The notes beneath the pieces were generated by a model that searched no databases, was not told the origin of the DNA, and was given only the letters and a program-made list of their open reading frames with translations. From Ephemerocybe angulata (Eukaryota > Basidiomycota > Agaricomycetes > Agaricales > Psathyrellaceae): a stretch of 64,000 bases of DNA. Positions 59,708 through 64,000 of this stretch are shown one piece after another; position 1 is the first letter of the stretch, and every line of letters starts with the position of its first letter. Where the stretch lies: positions 620,001 to 684,000 of the forward strand of contig JAACJK010000002.1 of NCBI GenBank assembly GCA_013368325.1, written 5' to 3'. A program made the translations under genes and the position numbers.

Positions 59708-60817
59708 ATGCGCCGCTCCTCGACAGCCCAGCGGCACGTCCACGCACATGCCTCGTCCTCCCTATATACACCCAGCCCAAACAACCCATCCTCGTCCACC
59801 TTACCACCCTACCCCCAACCCATATCATCAAGCACCAGCACCTCTTCCACCACTTCCTCCACCACCACCACCAACAACAACACAAGCACGATGCCCGCCC
59901 CGCCCATAAACACGATCTACATCCCCACCATCCCGCCGCCCACCCCCGCGCCGTCTCCAGGCCCGCCCTCCCCGCCGTTCTTCCTCGACTCCGCTCCAGC
60001 GTCCCCGCCGCACACGCCGTCGTCGACGGCGTCTAGCTTGCCGTCTCCTACGTCGCCTGGAGCTAGTGTGGGGAGCGGTGTGGGCGCTGGGCTTGGGTTC
60101 GATTTGAGCGGGGTTGATTTGGCGAGTTTGCCGCCGGAGGTGCTTTCGCTCCTCGCCTCTGCGCCGAACAGCAACGCCAGTACCTACAACGCCGGCGTCT
60201 CCAACAACTACAACAACACCAACAACACCACCGCGACATCAACAACAACGACGCCCCCGATCCGCCGCACGCTCCTCACCGCCCTCCTCTCCACCTGCAC
60301 CCCCGCCGAGCTCCTCTTCATCTCCACCCTCATCGCCCCGCGCCTCAAGCGCGACTTTCTCTCCACCCTCCCCGCCGAGCTCTCTCTGCACATCCTGAGT
60401 TTCATTGACGATCCAAGGACGCTGGCGAGGGCGGGGAGGGTGTGTCGGAGGTGGGGCGTGCTTTGTGCGGAGGAGGGGGTGTGGAGGGGCATGTGTGGGC
60501 GGTGGGGGTATGGGGTGCCGAGAGGGAGAGGGAGGGGTCTGAGTGAAGGGAAGGGTGGAAGGGAGGGGGTGGGAGAGGGAGAGGGAGAGGAGGGAGAGGG
60601 AGGATTTAGAGAGGGGTGTGGGGGGTATGGGGAGGGCAGGAGGGAGGAGCCGTTGGAGGAGATGGAGGCGTATGCGAACTTTCCGATGGATCCTGCGCTC
60701 GAGTGGTTGATCACGAAGCGGAGGGAGGAGTTGGCACCGGAGGGGAAGGGGAAAGGGAAGGGCAGGGACGTCAGAGAACGAGACCGTGCGTCGGCCTGCG
60801 CTCGGGCACGTTATAAG
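59708..60817 (+). pseudogene. F-box protein, 5' exon only
   Basis: The first exon encodes 370 residues up to a 5' splice site (TATAAG|GTACGA at 60817/60818). About 180 residues of Ser/Thr/Pro/Asn-rich disorder come first. TLLTALLSTCTPAELLFIST and an F-box (about 214-260: FLSTLPAELSLHILSFID, then RVCRRW) follow, then a Gly/Glu-rich stretch and PMDPALEWLITKRREE. The F-box wording and what follows resemble Cdc4/Pop1-type F-box/WD40 ubiquitin-ligase adaptors, in which WD40 repeats would come next. No WD40 repeat is found downstream; instead a dispersed repeat (60847-60917) begins 29 bp into the intron. Read through, the frame adds 29 unrelated residues and stops at 60907. I infer a 5' gene fragment. 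If expressed, it would bind Skp1 but lack a substrate-binding domain. Confidence 0.65.
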
Positions 60818-60846
60818 GTACGATCCTTCCCCGTCGTCGAGCTCAG

Positions 60847-60917
60847 AAAACTGACTTTCAGCGGTTTTTTCATAGGTGTTTCATTCTCCGCCCTCCTCCA
60901 TTATTGACCCCGACGCG
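60847..60917 (+). repeat. Dispersed repeat at F-box truncation point
   Basis: Matches 14786-14855 on the opposite strand. It starts AAAACTGACTTTCAGC, which itself looks like a branch point plus 3' splice site. Weaker similarity to the LAP1 side continues (GTGCTACTGACTACGA near 60960 and 14720; CCCAGGTTATATACC near 61640 and 14555). Confidence 0.75.
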
Positions 60918-62290
60918 CAGCAGGACCGTATGTCCGCTGCACGTCGAGGCCGGAGGGCGTGCTACTGACTACGACAGGCGACTACGACTACGGGGGCCTT
61001 ACTACAACGGGAGCGAGACGACGGCTTCCCCATCTTCGGCTCTTCCCCACGAGGACCCCAGCTTCGTAAAACGAGCCTAGTCCCGGACGAAGGCGTGAGT
61101 TTGCGATACGGGGCGATGGGGAGGGTATGTTCGAACACAAGCGAAACGACGCGGCTGGACCAGACGGCGAAGGGGACGTCGAGTGGGATGCTGCGATAAG
61201 TCGGGTCGTCGCGCTGATGAGTGCTGCACAACGAGCGTAGCGCATGAGGAGCTGACGTCGCGACTGTAGTGCGACGAGGGCTGCACGCTGCGCGACAATC
61301 TCCACGGACGTTTGAACAACGAGGCGGCGACGAAAGCGGCGCGATCACCGACATGACCACGGCGAGAGTGTTCGACAGCAAGCAGGGCTAGACGACGGTG
61401 TGGTCATCGGCAGCCCATCGACACTGCAGCTGCAGCGGGCGTGCGGATGGTCCTGGGCTCGGGTAGGAGGTGGGGTCAGGGATACGAAGGTAAGTGGTGT
61501 ACGATGAGGGTGCGCGTGGGGGTCATACGTCGCGGATGAGGTGCGCCGACGACGAGGAACGATGGTGTGGTGGAGACGACGACGGGCATAGGGACGGCAA
61601 CTATGGGTACGGGGCTGTTGGGGACTGACCATGTTCTCCCAGGTTATATACCCAGCGTGACGTGACCATAACGTGGGTCCAGCCTCGCATCCCTTCGGTT
61701 CCCCCCCTGATGCGGTCGTTGGCCCAAGCGCGCGCGCCGGCAGTATCACCCATCACCCGTTCCCTTCGTCCCCCTTTTGTGAGCCCTTTCCTTTGGCTTC
61801 CCTCCATTCCTCCATCTCCCTGCATTCTCCCCAAAGCCTCTCTTCAATGCAATGTCCTTGCATCGAGCAGGAGCTTTGGAAAGGTTGCAGGAATATGGAG
61901 TCTGCTTGTATCTCCGTGGTTCCCGCTCCGCTGAGCATATTACGTTCATTCTCCGGAGGTAGATGGTACGTCTTTCGCTCCTATCGAGGGTCATTTATTC
62001 CTCCCCACTCACGCAGAGACGCTGTACTCGCCTGATACGGTGCGCTCTGGTGTGGCATGCGACTATGGCGTAGCTGCGCATTGCAGTCGTACCAGGTTAA
62101 ATTAGCACGACAACCTCGTATAGTTTACGCTTACCCGAATATAGTTGATTTGATTTACATACGACACATCGTCCGCGCTGTCAAGACTCGGACTCTCCCG
62201 TTGTTTGTTTGGCCTTTGGACTGTGAGGGTCTCTTCGACTTGTTTGTTTTCCCCCACTCTCTCTTCCCCACCTTCGCCCTGTCGGACTTC
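60918..62290. other. No supported gene
   Basis: Short frames only. No WD40 or other domain that would complete the F-box gene was found. A TATATA-like sequence lies at 61645. Confidence 0.5.
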
Positions 62291-62295
62291 TCTCC

Positions 62296-64000
62296 CCCTC
62301 CACACAGACATGTCGGCCGGCGGACGAATTTCTGTTGTGTATTCGTCGTTCAAGCCTGTGGGTCGCACTTCGTCCCCGAATTCATCCTTTTACTCACCTC
62401 GTCATGAAACCGCACGACGCACTCGAGCCTTGGATATGTATGTTCTAACTTCAGACGCTTCCTTCTCGACTCTCTTCTCACCACATTCATTTTCATAGTG
62501 CTTCCTAGGTCTCTATAAACTAGGTTTGTCGCTCGCTTCTGTACCCGACCCCCGCTCACCGGAAGAATTTCCATTGCTACTTTGTCATTCCAGGTTAGCG
62601 ACACACCGTACGTCGAGCATCATCTTAGATTCTTGGCCCCAAGTCTCGCCCACCGGATTCATTTCTATGGTTACTTCATCATCCCGAACCTCCCAAAATC
62701 GTACGTGGCACTCCTTGTCTTCGCACTCCCTCCTCAAACCGCCGGATTCAGTCTCGAACATAGTTTGTCACGTCGCGATTAGGGCGAAAACGTACGTCCC
62801 ACCTCCGTTCTATATCGAACCCTTCGCTCATCGGATTCAATTCTATAGTTACTTCGCCATACCAAGGTCAATACACGACACCGTACGTCGACCGTTCCTT
62901 CGCCCACGGGTCTCTTGCTCACCGGATCCATTTCTATAGCTACTTCGTCATCATCGGGAGCTCGACAAAACGTATGTACGTGGCTCTCTGCATCTTTCGC
63001 CCCGCCTCATTGTATTTATTTTCAGTGCTACTCTCCCATCCAAAACCCACGTCGCGCTCTCCGGATGCAATTTCAGACATACTTTGTCATGTCGGTCAGG
63101 GCGAAGAGGTATGCCGCACGTCTTTTCTGTGTGACCTTCGCTCACTGGATTTAATTCCATAGCTACATTGCCATGCCGGGTCAATACACAATGTACGTCG
63201 GGCCCTTCCTTCCACCTGCAGCCTCTCTCACCCGAATGCTTTTTTATACTCAGGTTAAATTCAAGCCGACAAGCCCAACGATTTTGCGCTCGCCGTCCTT
63301 CGCTCAGCCCAAGCAAGTCCCATCTATTCTTCAAAACACTCGTCGTTCCGGCTCGCCGGATTTAATTCTATAGCTACTTCGCCATCCCGAAGGACGTACG
63401 TCGTGCCATTCCTTCGTGCCTCGAACACCATCTTACCGGATTCGTTGCCACAGCCACGTCGTGTTTGGAAAGTTGGGTAAGCGCCCATTTGGCTCGAGAT
63501 CCGAATACAGCTGATCTTTGTGTACATAGGAAGCGGAATTGCTGGGCGCGGTGATGACTTCGTAAGCCTTTTCTTCGAAGATGACGATGATCAATCCCCC
63601 TGACTTCTATTCCAAAGCGTCTCCAGGGGGAAACATACCCCGTCGCACTTGGCATTGATGCCACTTCCGTCTCGTAAGTCCACTCAACTCAATCCGGCAG
63701 GCCGCTCGCCATTCACGATGCCGTGGGTTCAACGTGAGTTCCTTCTCCAAATCTCCGATGGATTTGACTGTTGACGCGTGCTTATTCCGAATTAGACCTA
63801 GAAACCTCTCGTCATTTGCCACGCAGAGCTCGGTGAGTTCCTCGGCCGTATCCATTTTCGCCTAATTAACCACGACCTTTAGACTTCCCCGCAGATATAT
63901 TTCAGGCAGGCCTTCGTCACAGGTACGTGGATTTGCTGACTTGAGTAAATGGCAACGTCAACTCACTCCTCTCGCCGGACTCATTTCTGTTGTGACTTCG
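62296..64000 (-). repeat. Mini-exon-like array, minus strand, runs off the window
   Basis: At least twelve short units share a motif of the form [N/D]DEVAIEMNP, most followed at once by GTGAGC, GCGAGC or GTAAG. Units lie near 62320 (NDEYTTEIRPP), 62575 (NDKVAMEILP), 62660 (DDEVTIEMNP), 62840 (YGEVTIELNP), 62930 (DDEVAIEMDP), 63020 (DGRVALKINT), 63070 (DKVCLKLHP), 63155 (HGNVAMELNP), 63365 (DGEVAIELNP), 63440 (HDVAVATNP), 63640 (EVASMPSATG) and 63980 (EVTTEMSPAR). Spacing is mostly 70-110 bp. Before most units on the minus strand a CTGAC or CTAAC branch-like site is present. This fits tandemly duplicated exon-plus-intron units of one gene. Start, stop and full splicing cannot be settled. Confidence 0.6.

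Noticed and set aside
63607..63855. 82-residue frame starting MDTAEELTELC as a stand-alone gene
   Set aside because: It overlaps a mini-exon unit (EVASMPSATG) in another frame; it may be the first exon of the array gene, but no splice model could be fixed.

Overview
The window looks like nuclear DNA of a mushroom-type basidiomycete (Agaricomycetes). Genes are broken by many introns of about 45-70 bp with GT..AG ends and a CTNAC-like branch point. The protein families also fit: fungal-specific FunK1 kinases, a Plavaka transposase, a secreted laccase, a MYND-finger protein and an F-box protein. No rRNA, CRISPR array or prokaryotic signal was seen. All assignments come from reading the sequence and its translations; no database search was run.

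Layout. 0-5.4 kb: intron-rich, repeat-like DNA with no solid gene; the first 1.56 kb recurs at 16.3-17.9 kb. 5.5-12.8 kb: a Plavaka-type DNA transposon with an intact 8-exon transposase (+) and a divergent minus-strand partner locus, into which a 771-bp near-perfect palindrome carrying tRNA-like boxes has inserted. 12.9-14.9 kb: short-exon repeats, direct repeats and a minisatellite. 14.8-29.7 kb: a family of M17 leucyl aminopeptidase copies (one intact, two broken) mixed with FunK1 kinase copies (one intact, five decayed); an LAP-plus-FunK1 block is duplicated (18.8-23.1 kb and 26.3-29.5 kb). 30.2-46.2 kb: two further FunK1 genes and two nearly identical copies of a P-element-like transposon. 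Copy 1 (32614-38614, 8-bp target duplication CTTGACGA) sits inside the coding sequence of the minus-strand FunK1 gene; copy 2 (41781-46154, target duplication ATGTCGAT) is an internal-deletion derivative. 47.1-49.9 kb: a 10-exon laccase and a divergently transcribed small secreted protein. 50-53.5 kb: decayed duplicated sequence. 53.8-56.9 kb: a MYND-finger gene converging on an unknown gene, with a relic of the latter upstream. 57-58.5 kb: repeats and a minisatellite. 59.7-60.9 kb: a truncated F-box gene. 62.3-64 kb: an array of short conserved exon-like units on the minus strand, running off the window.

The most notable observations are the mini-exon arrays, the very recent P-like transposon insertion that splits a FunK1 gene at the base, the large palindrome, and a shared sequence junction at which both a LAP copy and the F-box gene lose their 3' halves just after a 5' splice site. 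Apart from the laccase/secreted-protein pair and the aminopeptidase, the window is an accessory, transposon-rich region rather than a pathway cluster.
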